A DNA stretch of 64,000 nucleotides from Sinorhizobium glycinis (GTDB taxonomy: Bacteria > Pseudomonadota > Alphaproteobacteria > Rhizobiales > Rhizobiaceae), in NCBI RefSeq assembly GCF_001651865.1, contig NZ_LPUX01000060.1, positions 310,001-374,000 on the forward strand. The letters run 5' to 3'. Positions 26,962-36,498 of the stretch are shown piece by piece. Numbering within the stretch: the stretch's first letter is position 1; each line of letters opens with the position of its first letter. A program made the position numbers and the translations under genes. Under the pieces are notes generated by a model, which saw only the letters and a program-made list of their open reading frames with translations, did not search any database and was not told where the DNA came from.

Positions 26962-27293
26962 TTCCGCCCTCGCTGGTCGCCCTGCCGGTCGTGCTGGGTG
27001 CGGCGAAATTGATCTCGGTCCATGTGCGCGACAGCCTGGTCGCGCTCCGGACGCCGGACGAGTTGCGCGGCAGCGTGAATGCGGTCAACGCGGTATTCGT
27101 CGGCGCCTCCAACGAGCTCGGCGAGTTTCGCGCCCCGCATGGTATCGGGCTTCGGGCCGTTTTCGCTGTGGTCTTCGGCGGGCCCGGCACGCCTCTTGGC
27201 ATCGCTGCTCTGGGCGGCCGGTTTCCCGCAGTTGCGCAGGATCGATAGGCTGGATGTGCCGGAGGGAAGCGTCCGGCGTGATTTTTGCGGGAT
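26962..27293 (+). pseudogene. C-terminal remnant of an MFS (enterobactin-exporter-like) permease
   Basis: In one frame, LVALRTPDELRGSVNAVNAVFVGASNELGEF matches the conserved last third of MFS_3 transporters, then decays from about 27120. The end of the family (LWAAGFPQLRRIDRLDVPEG) continues in a neighbouring frame to about 27290. No start codon, N-terminal two thirds or intact frame exist, so this is a relic with at least one frameshift. It lies divergent from yggT and ends near a RIME-like element, possibly the scar of a deletion. Confidence 0.7.
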
Positions 27294-27305
27294 AGAGAAG
27301 AGATT

Positions 27306-27421
27306 GCCCCTCATCCCGCTGCCGCGACCTTCTCCCCGTTTTGACGGGGAGAAGGGGCGATGCCGCGCCGCTCTCAGTCCCCTCTCCCCGTCAAAACGGG
27401 GAGTGGGTTAGGGTGAGGGGC
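27306..27421. repeat. RIME-like intergenic mosaic element, copy 2
   Basis: It has the same left and right ends as the 24595 copy (GCCCCTCATCCCGCTGCCGC ... GGGTGAGGGGC), with the inner hairpin CTCCCCGTTTTGACGGGGAG. It fills the gap between the MFS remnant and the glutamine amidotransferase gene. Confidence 0.7.
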
Positions 27422-27431
27422 ATTTTGACGT

Positions 27432-28151
27432 TCATGCTGTTTCGCCGCGCAAGAAGATCAGTTCGAGAAAATTCTCCATCCAGGTCCGCAAGGGATGATC
27501 GTGGATCATCCGGCCCTCGAGATGCGCCTTGCCGAGCTGCGCGCCGGGCAGGATGAAGCGGTGGGCGCCGTGCACCACCCAGCGATGCATCATGGCGCGC
27601 GTCAGTTCGCCGTGAAACTGGATGCCCCAGGCGTTCTCGCCATAGCGGAACGCCTGGTTCGGATAGGTGTCGCCGGTCGCCAGCAGTTCGGCGCCCTTCG
27701 GCAGATCGAAGCCTTCGCGGTGAAAGTGATAGACCATGGCCGGCCAGTCGAGGAGTGCCTTGCCGGCCTCGGTGGCCTCAAGCGGATACCAGCCGATTTC
27801 GGTCATGCCCTCGTGATGGGGGGCGACCTTGCCGCCGAGATTGCGGGCCAGCATCTGGGCGCCGAGGCAGATGCCGAGATAGGGCTTGTTTTCGAGGAGC
27901 GGCACCGACAGCCAATCGATCTCGCGGCGAACGAATTCCTCCTCGTCATTGGCGCTCATCGGGCCGCCGAAGACGATCGTTCCCGAATGGCCCTCGAGCG
28001 TCGGCGGCAGCTCGTCCCCGAGCGCCGGCCGGCGGATATCGAGGGAAAAGCCCTTCCGCTCGAGAATATGGCCGACGCGACCTGCGCTCGACCGTTCCTG
28101 GTGGAGGACGACGAGGATCGGTCTCTTGGCGTCGCAAGCTTCTCGCGGCAT
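27432..28151 (-). CDS. Class I glutamine amidotransferase (GMP synthase-like)
   Basis: The 239-residue protein has the triad of class I amidotransferases: the nucleophilic Cys in YLGICLGAQMLA (about residue 95), the His in WGIQFHGELT and the downstream Glu. GTIVFGGPMSANDEE is the oxyanion strand. Without a synthase domain it is likely a gamma-glutamyl hydrolase or amidotransferase of the GuaA-like stand-alone group. It starts two bases after the TerB gene and is the last gene of the leftward hemC operon. Confidence 0.9.
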   Translation of the reverse strand: MPREACDAKRPILVVLHQERSSAGRVGHILERKGFSLDIRRPALGDELPPTLEGHSGTIVFGGPMSANDEEEFVRREIDWLSVPLLENKPYLGICLGAQMLARNLGGKVAPHHEGMTEIGWYPLEATEAGKALLDWPAMVYHFHREGFDLPKGAELLATGDTYPNQAFRYGENAWGIQFHGELTRAMMHRWVVHGAHRFILPGAQLGKAHLEGRMIHDHPLRTWMENFLELIFLRGETA

Positions 28152-28153
28152 TG

Positions 28154-28639
28154 TCAGCTTTCCCGTTGTGCCTCGTTCTCCTCCTCAACCATATCGATCT
28201 TGGCCGCTGCTTCCCGCCGTTTCAAGACCCGGTCGCGCCCGGAGACGCCGAGGAGATCGGCGATCCGCCAGATTGCATGATCTTCCATTTCGCTGCGCGC
28301 GCCGTCCGCATAGACGATGTCCCACAGCATGCCGACGAGTTCGATGCGCTGATCCTCGGAGAGGTGGCGCTTGATCTCGGAAGTGAAGCGGTAGAAGTCG
28401 ATCGCCTCGCTTTCGGCGGTTTCGCCGGCCGCGACCAACGCGTTGAGAGCAGCATCGTCGAGCCTGTAGTGCTCCTTGATGATCTTGCGCATCGTGCGGC
28501 GCTCCGACGAACGGATGGCGCCGTCCGCTTCCATCACCTGAAAACAGAGCCCGATGACCGCCACGCGCGGATCGTCCTTGCCGATTCGCGCACCCGTACC
28601 CGTCAGTTCTTCGAGAAATGCTCGAAACCGTTCAATCAT
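28154..28639 (-). CDS. TerB family protein
   Basis: The 161-residue protein shows the TerB-like helical domain: VAVIGLCFQVMEADGAIRSSER, with its acidic metal-binding loop, and WDIVYADGARSEMEDHAIWR as the second acidic loop. The family includes tellurite-resistance TerB and the N-terminal domain of DjlA. The ATG at 28639 (MIERFRAFLEEL) is chosen over a GTG four codons upstream. It follows the HemY-like gene by 30 bases within the hem operon; its role there is not known. Confidence 0.88.
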   Translation of the reverse strand: MIERFRAFLEELTGTGARIGKDDPRVAVIGLCFQVMEADGAIRSSERRTMRKIIKEHYRLDDAALNALVAAGETAESEAIDFYRFTSEIKRHLSEDQRIELVGMLWDIVYADGARSEMEDHAIWRIADLLGVSGRDRVLKRREAAAKIDMVEEENEAQRES

Positions 28640-28669
28640 GCCTATGCCCACAGCCCGTGAAACCAGAAC

Positions 28670-30289
28670 TCAGAACAGCCGAAAGCTGGCCTTGCTGCCT
28701 TCTTCCACCATACGCTCGCGCACGCCGGGATCGTCCGGCGGCCGTCCGAAGAAAGGGGCGGCCTCCTCTTCCTCGGTTTCCTCGCCCTTGGCGGGCGGAG
28801 CCGCGGGTTCTTTCCGCTCGGGCAACTTTATCGGGGCAGATGTAGGGGTTGGGCGTTCCGCTTCCAGCACAGGCTGGCTTTCTTCGGACCTGGTCGCCGC
28901 CGGGGCTGCCGGCGCGGTCGCCTGCTGGTCGGGTGCGACCGGAGGCAGGCTGCGGATTGCATCGTCGGGGTCGAGACGACCGTCCTCGGTCGCGCCGGCA
29001 AGCGGCGAGGGGGGTGCCTTCCATTCGAAAGCGTCGAGCCTTCCGCTGACCGGCGAGACCGGCAGCCAGGTCGGCGAGGTCACGCCATCGGCGGTCCAGG
29101 CCGGGTCGCGCGGGCTTCTGAGCGCCTGTGCCATCCAGTGGCGGATGCGGCCCTCGTCACCGGTATCGGCCTCCTCGATATCGGCAAGCAGCAGGAAGAC
29201 GCTCTCGCTCGGCGCCAGTCGGGCGGCGGCTTCGGCCTTGGTTCGGGCGAGCTCCAGTTCGCGCGCCTCAAGCGCTGCCTCCGCGACCGTTGCAAGGCTA
29301 ACCGCATTGTTGCCGCGCAGAGTTTCGAGCCTTTTGGCGCGCTTCAACCGGTCGACGGCGGAATCGCCGCCGCGCGCCCGGACGTAAAGCCGGGCCACTT
29401 CCGGATGGGGCTCCTGTTTCCAGATCTTCTCGAGGATCGAGGCGCCCTTGCGCAAACTGTCCTCGCGAAACAGCGCCTTGGCGGCGACGAGCGCTGCCGG
29501 CACCAGCCGGTCGTCGAGCTTCAACGCGGCGAGCGCGTCGTCGCGGGCGGCTTTCGGATCGGCCTCCAGCCTGCCCGCCGCCCGCGCGGTGAGGAGCACG
29601 GCCTTCTTCCGGTTCGCTTCCTTCTTGTCGAGGACATTGGCGGCGCGGCTCTGGTCGAGAAGACGGATCGCCTCGTCCCACTGGCCCGCCTGGCTGCGCT
29701 GGTCGAGGGTCGCGAGCGTCGCCCAGGAGAGGTGCGGCGCCTTTTCGGCAGCCCGTTCGGCATATTGGCGGGCAGCCTCGTTGGCGCCCAGCCGCTTGGC
29801 TTCGAGATAGAGGCCGCGCAGGCCCAGCTCGCGCGTCTCCTCGTCATCCGCCATAAGCTCGAATTTCCTGCGCGCGTCGTCGTACTTGCCTTCGATCAGC
29901 GCCGTCTGCGCTTCCAAGAGATGGATGAGCGGCTCCTGGTCGACGCGGATCAGGCCCCGCGCGCGGCCCGCCATCTTGCGCGCCAGCACTGCGTCGCCGG
30001 CCCCTGCAGCGATCAGTCCGGTCGAGAGCGCCTGGTAGCCGCGGTCGCGCTTGCGGGCGCGGAAGTAGCGCGTCACGGTATGGGGCGAAAGCCAGATCGT
30101 GCGGATCAGCCAGACAACGATCAGCAGCGCGGCGACGAGCGATATCAGGATGGTGGCGGCGCGCATCAGGCTCATCTCGATGCGCTGGCCCTGCCAGATC
30201 AGCGACAGCTCTCCCGGCCGGTCGGCGAGCCAGCCAAAGCCGAGGGCGAGCGCGAGGACGAGCAGGATGAAGAACAGTATCCGGACCAT
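28670..30289 (-). CDS. HemY N-terminal domain protein (TPR, inner membrane)
   Basis: The 539-residue protein has two N-terminal membrane segments (ILFFILLVLALALGFGWLA and ATILISLVAALLIVVWLI) followed by tetratricopeptide-like helices and a Pro/Ala/Glu-rich tail. This is the pattern of the HemY-N family, encoded with hem genes in proteobacteria. A role in heme biosynthesis is suggested by its position only; it is not the protoporphyrinogen oxidase HemY. The ATG at 30289 is 14 bases after the mitofilin-like gene stop; the frame extends 50 codons upstream but over that gene. Confidence 0.9.
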   Translation of the reverse strand: MVRILFFILLVLALALGFGWLADRPGELSLIWQGQRIEMSLMRAATILISLVAALLIVVWLIRTIWLSPHTVTRYFRARKRDRGYQALSTGLIAAGAGDAVLARKMAGRARGLIRVDQEPLIHLLEAQTALIEGKYDDARRKFELMADDEETRELGLRGLYLEAKRLGANEAARQYAERAAEKAPHLSWATLATLDQRSQAGQWDEAIRLLDQSRAANVLDKKEANRKKAVLLTARAAGRLEADPKAARDDALAALKLDDRLVPAALVAAKALFREDSLRKGASILEKIWKQEPHPEVARLYVRARGGDSAVDRLKRAKRLETLRGNNAVSLATVAEAALEARELELARTKAEAAARLAPSESVFLLLADIEEADTGDEGRIRHWMAQALRSPRDPAWTADGVTSPTWLPVSPVSGRLDAFEWKAPPSPLAGATEDGRLDPDDAIRSLPPVAPDQQATAPAAPAATRSEESQPVLEAERPTPTSAPIKLPERKEPAAPPAKGEETEEEEAAPFFGRPPDDPGVRERMVEEGSKASFRLF

Positions 30290-30303
30290 GTAGTCTTCTT
30301 CCC

Positions 30304-31590
30304 TTATCCCTGTGTGCCGCTTTGCGTCATGGTCGCCGCCACGGCCGCGTCGATGGCCGTCTCGACACGCAGTCGCCGGTCGAGCTTCGCCTTGAAATCC
30401 TGTCCGGCGGCTTTCGCCGGCTCGGGAAGGCTTTCCCATTCGAGCGACGCCCCTTTGAGGTCACCATTGTTGAGCTTGTCCTCGACGCGGGCGATCACAG
30501 CCTCCGGCGTGTCGCCTTCGACGCTGCCGACCGGCCGGACGCGAATGCCGGACATGGCGCTCGAATAAAGCCGGGCAAGGATGCCCTCGTTCGGGTCAGG
30601 CTGATGAAGCGCGTCGAGCATTGCCGTAGCCGCTGCCGGAAATGCACTGCGCAGATCCGAACGCGTCGCCACGCCTGTCTTGGCGTCCTCGGCAAGTTCC
30701 TTCACCGCTGTGTCTTCCGGCGCAATGCTGCGCAGCGCGTCGAGTTCGGCGAGGAAGGGTCCGCCCCGATCGATCGCGGTCTTCAGTGCGGTGACGGCGA
30801 CGGCTTTCGCCATCTCGATGTCGTTGACCGGTTCGTTGAGCTTCTGCTCCGCCTGATCGATACGGCCGGCGAGTTCGGCCTTGGCGGCATCCGCCGATTG
30901 CCGGGCGTCGGCAAGCTCGGTTTTCAACGCCGCGATTTCCTTGGTGAGGTTGGCGACTTGGGCTTCGAGTGCCGTGACATCGGGTGCATTCGTGCCGGAA
31001 GGCGCCTCTGCCGCCTGTTCCAGTGCGGCAAGGCGGCTTTCCAGGGGAGCGATGTCGACTGCCGCGGCCGGGGCAGCCGGGCGCGATTGAAGCTCGGCCT
31101 TGATCGCCTCGATTTCGCTCGTCAGATTCTGCTCGACCGATCCGCTGCCGCGATCCGGTACGGGTGCCGGTACATAGCCGGCATATTGCAGCACGCCAGC
31201 GCCGAGAAGCGCGATGAGACCGCCGAGGATGCCGGCGGCAAGCGCCCCGGCGCTCGTCGCCTGCTTTCTCTTCGGCTCGGCCACCGTGGCGGTGCTCAGA
31301 TGAGGGGGCTCCTCGTCGAACGCGGCGGCGGCCGCATCGGCACGCTCCTCTTCCGTCTCCGTCTCCGTCTCCGCCTCTTCCTCTACGGCCTTGCCCTCCT
31401 CGGCGTCGCCCAGCGCCGTTTCGGTCGCGTCCGGCGCCGCTGTCGCCGAAATCTCCGCCGGCTCGTCAGTTACCGGCTCCCGGCTGGCGATTGATTCCGT
31501 TTCCTCGGTGACGGTTCTCTCCGCTTCGAGGTCGATCGTCAGCGGTTCCTTCTCCGGTTGCGAGCGGCGCGGCGGCTTTTCCGATACCAT
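30304..31590 (-). CDS. Mitofilin/MIC60-like inner-membrane protein
   Basis: The 428-residue protein has an acidic Glu/Thr-rich N-terminus, one membrane segment (AGALAAGILGGLIALLGAGV, about residues 110-135), a long coiled coil (about 165-260, LEAQVANLTKEIAALKTEL) and a C-terminal mitofilin-like domain (about 330-428). This matches the alphaproteobacterial MIC60 relatives that bend membranes and are the ancestors of the mitochondrial protein. It lies between hemD and the HemY-like gene, an arrangement conserved in alphaproteobacteria. The ATG at 31590 has an AAGAGG site upstream. Confidence 0.88.
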   Translation of the reverse strand: MVSEKPPRRSQPEKEPLTIDLEAERTVTEETESIASREPVTDEPAEISATAAPDATETALGDAEEGKAVEEEAETETETEEERADAAAAAFDEEPPHLSTATVAEPKRKQATSAGALAAGILGGLIALLGAGVLQYAGYVPAPVPDRGSGSVEQNLTSEIEAIKAELQSRPAAPAAAVDIAPLESRLAALEQAAEAPSGTNAPDVTALEAQVANLTKEIAALKTELADARQSADAAKAELAGRIDQAEQKLNEPVNDIEMAKAVAVTALKTAIDRGGPFLAELDALRSIAPEDTAVKELAEDAKTGVATRSDLRSAFPAAATAMLDALHQPDPNEGILARLYSSAMSGIRVRPVGSVEGDTPEAVIARVEDKLNNGDLKGASLEWESLPEPAKAAGQDFKAKLDRRLRVETAIDAAVAATMTQSGTQG

Positions 31591-31753
31591 GATGACCTCT
31601 TTACCGTTCTGTCGGGCTCTCAAAGCCAAACCTAGTCAGGGAAGCTCGACAGGGAAAGTCCCTGTATCCCGTTTTTGCGGCATTTGCCCTAGATGACCTC
31701 ACCGGCGCCACGGAAGTCGGCGGAGAATCGGCGCCGTCTTTGCTGATCCCGTC

Positions 31754-32464
31754 TCAAAGGAGGCTCAACAGGCTTTCCTCGTCGGGCGCGGCCGCGACGT
31801 GGGATTCAGCACCGGCCGGCAGAGCCTCTTTGACAGCGGTGCTCAGGCAGAGGTAACGCACGGAGAAACCGGCACAATCAATTCCGCTCTCGCGCATCAG
31901 CGCGACAAGAAGCCGGGCCGTTTCGCGCGAGTAGAGCAGCACCGCGTCAAAGGGACTGGACTGAGCGAGCGCGGCCAACGTTTCCGGCCCGTGGCCCACA
32001 GGGCTCATCCGGTAAACTTCGACGGTCACATGATCGATCGCCCGCTCCCGCAGCGCATGCTCGAAACCATCGGCGCGCGGCAAGCCGGCGAAATAAAGAA
32101 GAGAACCCGTCTGCGGGCCGAGAAAGCCGGCAACCGTCTCGGCGAGCGCTTCGCCCGTTCCTGCCCCGACCCGGATATCATTGAAGCCGAGCTCGGCGGC
32201 GGCGCGTGCCGTCGCCTCGCCGACGGCGAAAAGCGGTGTCGTGAGATGCGCTTCAAGTGCGGAACCGAGTCCGGCCAGGACACGGACGGCCTCCGCGCTG
32301 GTCACGGCAATCGCGTCATGAGGCCGCTCGAAACCGGCGCGCACCGCGGCGGCAAAATGCTGGGCCTGCATCATCGGCAGGACGACCGGCTGGTGTCCCA
32401 TCGCTTCAAGTTTCAGCGCTGTGCTTTCGGCTGCCGGGTGGGGTCGGGTGACGAGCACGCGCAT
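31754..32464 (-). CDS. hemD: Uroporphyrinogen-III synthase
   Basis: The 236-residue enzyme closes and inverts ring D of hydroxymethylbilane to give uroporphyrinogen III. HemD is poorly conserved, but MRVLVTRPHPAAESTALKLEAMGH, the linker VTSAEAVRVLA and FDAVLLYSRETARLL fit the family, and it follows hemC by three bases. It is 163 bases ahead of the mitofilin-like gene in the same direction. Confidence 0.92.
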   Translation of the reverse strand: MRVLVTRPHPAAESTALKLEAMGHQPVVLPMMQAQHFAAAVRAGFERPHDAIAVTSAEAVRVLAGLGSALEAHLTTPLFAVGEATARAAAELGFNDIRVGAGTGEALAETVAGFLGPQTGSLLYFAGLPRADGFEHALRERAIDHVTVEVYRMSPVGHGPETLAALAQSSPFDAVLLYSRETARLLVALMRESGIDCAGFSVRYLCLSTAVKEALPAGAESHVAAAPDEESLLSLL

Positions 32465-32467
32465 CGC

Positions 32468-33397
32468 TCAGGTCCAGCTCGAAAAGAATCCTGGCCCCGC
32501 CTCGTCGCGGATCTGTTCGCCGGCTTTGCGCCCAAGTTCTGCCGCGTCCGCCGCCTTGCCGTCGATTTCGACGCGATGCGACTTGGTGCCGTCTGGCGTC
32601 AGGATCATGCCAGAAAAGTGGATGTGTGCGCCGTCCGACTGGCCGTAGCCGGCAATCGGCGTGCGGCAGGAGCCGTCGAGCGTTGCCAGGAAGCCGCGTT
32701 CGCAGGCGACCGCCTCATGGGTGCGCGGGTCGTCGATTGCCGCGAGCAGCGTGTTGATGCGGTCGTCGCCGACGCGGCTTTCGATGCAGATCGCGCCCTG
32801 GGCCGGTGCCGGCGGAAACTCCTTGGGATCGAGCAGTTCGGTCGGCACGTCGGTCATGCCGAGCCGCCTCAGACCGGCATAGGCGAGCAGCGTGCCGTCG
32901 ACCTGGCCCTCGGCGAGCTTGCGCAGCCGCGTTTCGACCTGGCCGCGATAGGTGATGACATTGATATCCGGCCTCAGCCGGCGGATCAGCGCCTGTCGGC
33001 GCAGCGACGAGGAGCCGACGGTGGCACCCTCAGGCAGCTCGACGAGCCTTGGAGCGGTTCGCCCCACGAAGGCGTCGCGGATGTCCTCGCGCGGCAGGAA
33101 GGCGGAGAGGAACAGCCCGTCCGGCAGCTTCGTCGGCATGTCCTTCGACGAATGGACGGCGAAATCGAGGTCGCCCGAGAGAAGCTGCTGCTCGAGCTCT
33201 TCGGTGAACAGGCCCTTGCCGCCGATCTCGGCAAGCGGCCGGTCGGTGATCCGGTCGCCCTTGGTCGACAGCACGACGACCTCGAACATTTCCGGCGGCA
33301 GCCCATGGGCGGCGGCCAGACGGTCGCGCGTCTCACGGGTCTGGGCGAGCGCCAGCGGGCTGCCGCGCGTGCCGATGCGGAAAGGTTTTGTTTGCAT
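32468..33397 (-). CDS. hemC: Hydroxymethylbilane synthase (porphobilinogen deaminase)
   Basis: The 309-residue enzyme joins four porphobilinogen units. Family motifs are present: [13 protein letters not shown] at the start, [19 protein letters not shown], and the cofactor cysteine in [13 protein letters not shown]. The ATG at 33397 ([13 protein letters not shown]) is the family start; the frame extends 25 codons upstream into a palindromic repeat. It is the first gene of the hem operon and is divergent from tsaD. Confidence 0.97.
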   Translation of the reverse strand: MQTKPFRIGTRGSPLALAQTRETRDRLAAAHGLPPEMFEVVVLSTKGDRITDRPLAEIGGKGLFTEELEQQLLSGDLDFAVHSSKDMPTKLPDGLFLSAFLPREDIRDAFVGRTAPRLVELPEGATVGSSSLRRQALIRRLRPDINVITYRGQVETRLRKLAEGQVDGTLLAYAGLRRLGMTDVPTELLDPKEFPPAPAQGAICIESRVGDDRINTLLAAIDDPRTHEAVACERGFLATLDGSCRTPIAGYGQSDGAHIHFSGMILTPDGTKSHRVEIDGKAADAAELGRKAGEQIRDEAGPGFFSSWT

Positions 33398-33415
33398 CCT
33401 TGGCCATCCGTTGTT

Positions 33416-33518
33416 ACTGCATGGTTCCTTAAATCGGAATCGATTTAAGGACAAAACCATGCAGCACTTCAAAGCGTTACAGCGTCCTTTGTGCGTCTGA
33501 AAGACGCACGGCGCTGTA
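33416..33518. repeat. Dispersed rhizobial palindromic repeat, copy 2
   Basis: Two hairpins follow each other: CCTTAAATCG/CGATTTAAGG (about 33427-33450) and TACAGCG...CGCTGTA around GTGCGTC/GACGCAC (33479-33518). The second hairpin is related to the 20465 copy. It fills the hemC-tsaD promoter gap. Confidence 0.65.
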
Positions 33519-33573
33519 TCAGGTTCGTGTACCCACCTTTCCAGGTGTCCGCAATCTTTGAGTATACCACGTC

Positions 33574-34668
33574 ATGTCCCCGCCTTTGCGCATCCTCGGC
33601 ATTGAGACAAGCTGCGACGAGACCGCGGCTTCCGTCGTGTTGCGTGAGGAAAAGGGTAGCGGCCGGATCCTCGGCGACGTGGTGCTGAGCCAGCTTGAAG
33701 AGCATAGCGCCTATGGCGGCGTCGTGCCGGAGATTGCCGCCCGCGCTCATGTCGAGGCGCTGGACACGCTGATCGAGGAAGCGCTCCTGCGCGCCGGCGT
33801 GACGCTCAAGGACATCGATGCGATCGCTGCGACAAGTGGTCCCGGCCTGATCGGCGGTCTGATCGTCGGGCTGATGACCGGCAAGGCGATCGCCCGGGCG
33901 ACGGGCAAGCCGCTCTACGCCGTCAATCACCTCGAAGGCCATGCGCTGACGGCGCGGCTGACGGACGGGCTTTCCTTCCCCTATCTGATGCTGCTCGTCT
34001 CGGGCGGCCACACGCAGCTGATCCTGGTCAAGGCGGTCGGCGACTACGAGCGCTGGGGCACGACCATCGACGACGCGCTCGGCGAGGCCTTCGACAAGAC
34101 GGCAAAGCTGCTCGGCCTTCCCTATCCGGGCGGGCCGGCCGTTGAGCGGGCGGCCAGGACGGGCGATCCCGCGCGTTTCGACTTTCCCCGGCCGCTCGTC
34201 GGCGATGCCCGGCTCGATTTCTCCTTCTCCGGGCTGAAGACCGCGGTCCGCCAGGCGGCGCAATCGATCGAACCGGTCGAGGAACAGGACATCGCCGACA
34301 TCTGCGCCTCGTTCCAGCGCGCCATCGCGCGGACGCTCAAGGATCGCGTCGGCCGCGGGCTGACGCGGTTCAAGACCGAATATGCGTCGGTCGTGGGGCC
34401 GGCGCTTGTCGTTGCCGGAGGTGTCGCCGCCAACCAGATGCTCAGGTCGACGCTGCAGGCGCTTTGCGATGCGCACGGCTTTCGCTTCGTCGCGCCGCCG
34501 CTGCAGCTTTGCACGGACAATGCGGCGATGATCGCCTGGGCGGGGGCCGAACGCCTGGCGGCCGGCCTGCCGGCCGACGGTCTCGATGTCGCGCCGCGTT
34601 CCCGCTGGCCGCTCGACACCCGGGCACAGGCTTTGATCGGCTCCGGCAAGCGCGGCGCCAAGGCATGA
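33574..34668 (+). CDS. tsaD: tRNA N6-threonylcarbamoyladenosine transferase TsaD
   Basis: The 364-residue enzyme makes t6A at position 37 of ANN-decoding tRNAs, with TsaB and Tsa[15 protein letters not shown] starts the ASKHA fold, the iron-binding NHLEGHAL is at about residue 113, and [13 protein letters not shown] is near the C-terminus. It is divergent from hemC and 10 bases ahead of gpsA, in a conserved rhizobial order. The ATG at 33574 gives the family N-terminus. Confidence 0.97.
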   Translation: MSPPLRILGIETSCDETAASVVLREEKGSGRILGDVVLSQLEEHSAYGGVVPEIAARAHVEALDTLIEEALLRAGVTLKDIDAIAATSGPGLIGGLIVGLMTGKAIARATGKPLYAVNHLEGHALTARLTDGLSFPYLMLLVSGGHTQLILVKAVGDYERWGTTIDDALGEAFDKTAKLLGLPYPGGPAVERAARTGDPARFDFPRPLVGDARLDFSFSGLKTAVRQAAQSIEPVEEQDIADICASFQRAIARTLKDRVGRGLTRFKTEYASVVGPALVVAGGVAANQMLRSTLQALCDAHGFRFVAPPLQLCTDNAAMIAWAGAERLAAGLPADGLDVAPRSRWPLDTRAQALIGSGKRGAKA

Positions 34669-34678
34669 CGGACAGAAG

Positions 34679-35680
34679 ATGAGTGATAATCCAACGATCG
34701 TGCCAAAGATCGTCGTTGTCGGTGCGGGCGCTTTCGGGACGGCCCTTGCGGCGGTGGCGGCGGCAAGCGCCAATGCGGATGTGACGCTGCTGTCGCGCCG
34801 TGAGGAAGTGGCGGCGGAATGCCGGCTGACCGGCCGCAACGAAAGGGCCTTGCCCGGCATCGCGCTGCCGGCCGGGCTTGCCTTTTCCGCCGACGCCGCC
34901 GCACTTGCGGGAGCAGGTATCGTGCTCTTCGCCATGCCGTCGCAGGAGCACCGGAGCGCAGCGCAGACCTATGGCGCAGCGATCGGCGCCGATGCGACGA
35001 TCGTCACCTGCGCCAAGGGGATGGAGCAATCGACCGGCAGGCTCCTGACCGAACTGCTTGAAGAGGAATTGCCGGGTCACCGGATCGGCGTCCTCTCGGG
35101 ACCTGGCTTTGCCGCCGACATCGCCAAGGGTCTGCCGACCGCGATGGTGGTCGCCGCGCCCGACATGGCCGTTGCGACGGAACTGGCCGAAGCGCTTTCC
35201 GGACCGACCTTCCGGCTCTACCCGTCGACCGACCGCATCGGTGTCCAGCTCGGCGGCGCGCTGAAAAACGTGCTGGCGATTGCCTGCGGCATCGTCGAAG
35301 GGGCGGGGCTCGGCGATTCGGCCCGCGCCGCGCTGATCTCGCGCGGCCTTGCGGAAATGTCACGCTTCATCGCCGCGAGAGGCGGCGAGGCCGATACGGT
35401 GCGCGGCCTTTCGGGTCTCGGCGACCTGGTGCTGACGGCGACCAGCCACCAGTCCCGCAACCTGCGCTTCGGCATAGCACTCGGCCAGAACGGCCGCGCC
35501 AACGGGCGCGGCGGTGAGCTCGTTGAGGGCGCCTTTGCCGCCTCGGTCGCGGCGCGCGTGGCAAAGGACCTCGGCATCGAGATGCCGGTCACCGAGGCGG
35601 TCGCCGCCATCATTGACGGCCGGCTCGATGTCCGCACCGCTCTCGAACAATTGATGTCGCGGCCCATCACCCAGGAATAA
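34679..35680 (+). CDS. gpsA: NAD(P)H-dependent glycerol-3-phosphate dehydrogenase
   Basis: The 333-residue enzyme reduces dihydroxyacetone phosphate to sn-glycerol 3-phosphate for phospholipid synthesis. The nucleotide-binding [10 protein letters not shown] is at residue 15, and the catalytic Lys lies in [14 protein letters not shown] (about residue 195); [17 protein letters not shown] is also typical. It follows tsaD by ten bases and is followed by the YciI gene. Confidence 0.97.
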   Translation: MSDNPTIVPKIVVVGAGAFGTALAAVAAASANADVTLLSRREEVAAECRLTGRNERALPGIALPAGLAFSADAAALAGAGIVLFAMPSQEHRSAAQTYGAAIGADATIVTCAKGMEQSTGRLLTELLEEELPGHRIGVLSGPGFAADIAKGLPTAMVVAAPDMAVATELAEALSGPTFRLYPSTDRIGVQLGGALKNVLAIACGIVEGAGLGDSARAALISRGLAEMSRFIAARGGEADTVRGLSGLGDLVLTATSHQSRNLRFGIALGQNGRANGRGGELVEGAFAASVAARVAKDLGIEMPVTEAVAAIIDGRLDVRTALEQLMSRPITQE

Positions 35681-35697
35681 TCCCTTCAGGAGGAACC

Positions 35698-35991
35698 ATG
35701 CTCTTCGCACTTCTATGCACGGATAAGCCGGGCGCCCTGCAACTGAGGCTCGATACCCGTCCGGACCATCTCGCCTATCTCAATGAGCTAAACGCCAAGG
35801 GTATCCTGAAGATCGCCGGCCCGTTCCTCGGCGAGGACGGCAAGCCGACGGGAAGCCTGGTGATCGTCAAGGCCGAGACGATCGACGAGGCCAAGGCGAT
35901 CGCCGACGCCGACCCCTATGCCAAGGCGGGCCTCTTCGCCAATGTCGAGATCAAGGCCTACAGCTGGGTCTTCAACAATCCGGAGGCTTGA
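35698..35991 (+). CDS. YciI-like protein
   Basis: The 97-residue protein has the YciI ferredoxin-like fold: the His in RPDHLAYLNELNAKG and the Asp in ADADPYAKAGLF, which face a putative active site. The function is not established. It has a perfect AGGAGG site, follows gpsA by 17 bases and precedes the EVE gene by six. Confidence 0.92.
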   Translation: MLFALLCTDKPGALQLRLDTRPDHLAYLNELNAKGILKIAGPFLGEDGKPTGSLVIVKAETIDEAKAIADADPYAKAGLFANVEIKAYSWVFNNPEA

Positions 35992-35997
35992 GGGGCG

Positions 35998-36429
35998 ATG
36001 GCGCACTGGCTCTATAAATCCGAACCGAACAAATGGTCCTGGCAGATGCAGAAGGATGCCGGCAAGAAGGGCACCGAATGGACCGGCGTGCGCAACTATC
36101 TGGCGCGCAACAACATGCGGGCAATGAAGATCGGCGACAGGGGCTTCTTCTATCATTCCAACGAGGGGCTGGAGATCGTCGGCATCACCGAGGTCTGCGC
36201 ACTCTCGCATCCGGATTCGACGGCCGAGGGTGACGCCCGCTGGGACTGCGTCGATATCCGCGCCGTGATCGACATGCCGCGCCCTGTCTCCTTGAAGGAG
36301 ATCAAGGAAAACCCGAAGCTCGCCAGGATGTCGCTGGTGACCTCGATGCGCCTTTCCGTCCAACCGGTGACGGACGACGAGTGGATCGAGGTCTGCCGCA
36401 TGGGCGGGCTCGACAATCCGCCGAAGTAG
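35998..36429 (+). CDS. EVE domain protein
   Basis: The 143-residue protein is one EVE domain: MAHWLYKSEPNKWSW at the start, WTGVRNYLARNNMR and GDRGFFYHSNEG in the middle. EVE domains have a PUA-like fold and bind modified bases. This family is usually a single-gene protein next to YciI in rhizobia. It lies six bases after the YciI gene, as the last gene of the tsaD operon. Confidence 0.95.
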   Translation: MAHWLYKSEPNKWSWQMQKDAGKKGTEWTGVRNYLARNNMRAMKIGDRGFFYHSNEGLEIVGITEVCALSHPDSTAEGDARWDCVDIRAVIDMPRPVSLKEIKENPKLARMSLVTSMRLSVQPVTDDEWIEVCRMGGLDNPPK

Positions 36430-36441
36430 TTTTGTCTTTCC

Positions 36442-36484
36442 GCGTGATTTATCCGAAAACCGGTTCCCACTTTTCGGATCACGC
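36442..36484. repeat. Palindromic unit between the EVE and methyltransferase genes
   Basis: GCGTGAT, then ATCCGAAAA, a short ACCGGTTCCC-type loop, and the reverse TTTTCGGAT-CACGC make a hairpin. The sequence resembles a small palindrome spread between genes in many Rhizobiales. Confidence 0.6.
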
Positions 36485-36498
36485 TTGAGAGTCCCCGT

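Noticed and set aside
30322-31494. 390-codon open frame on the plus strand over the mitofilin-like gene
   Set aside because: It is the antisense shadow of the real gene; it lacks any family similarity and has a repetitive Arg/Gly composition.
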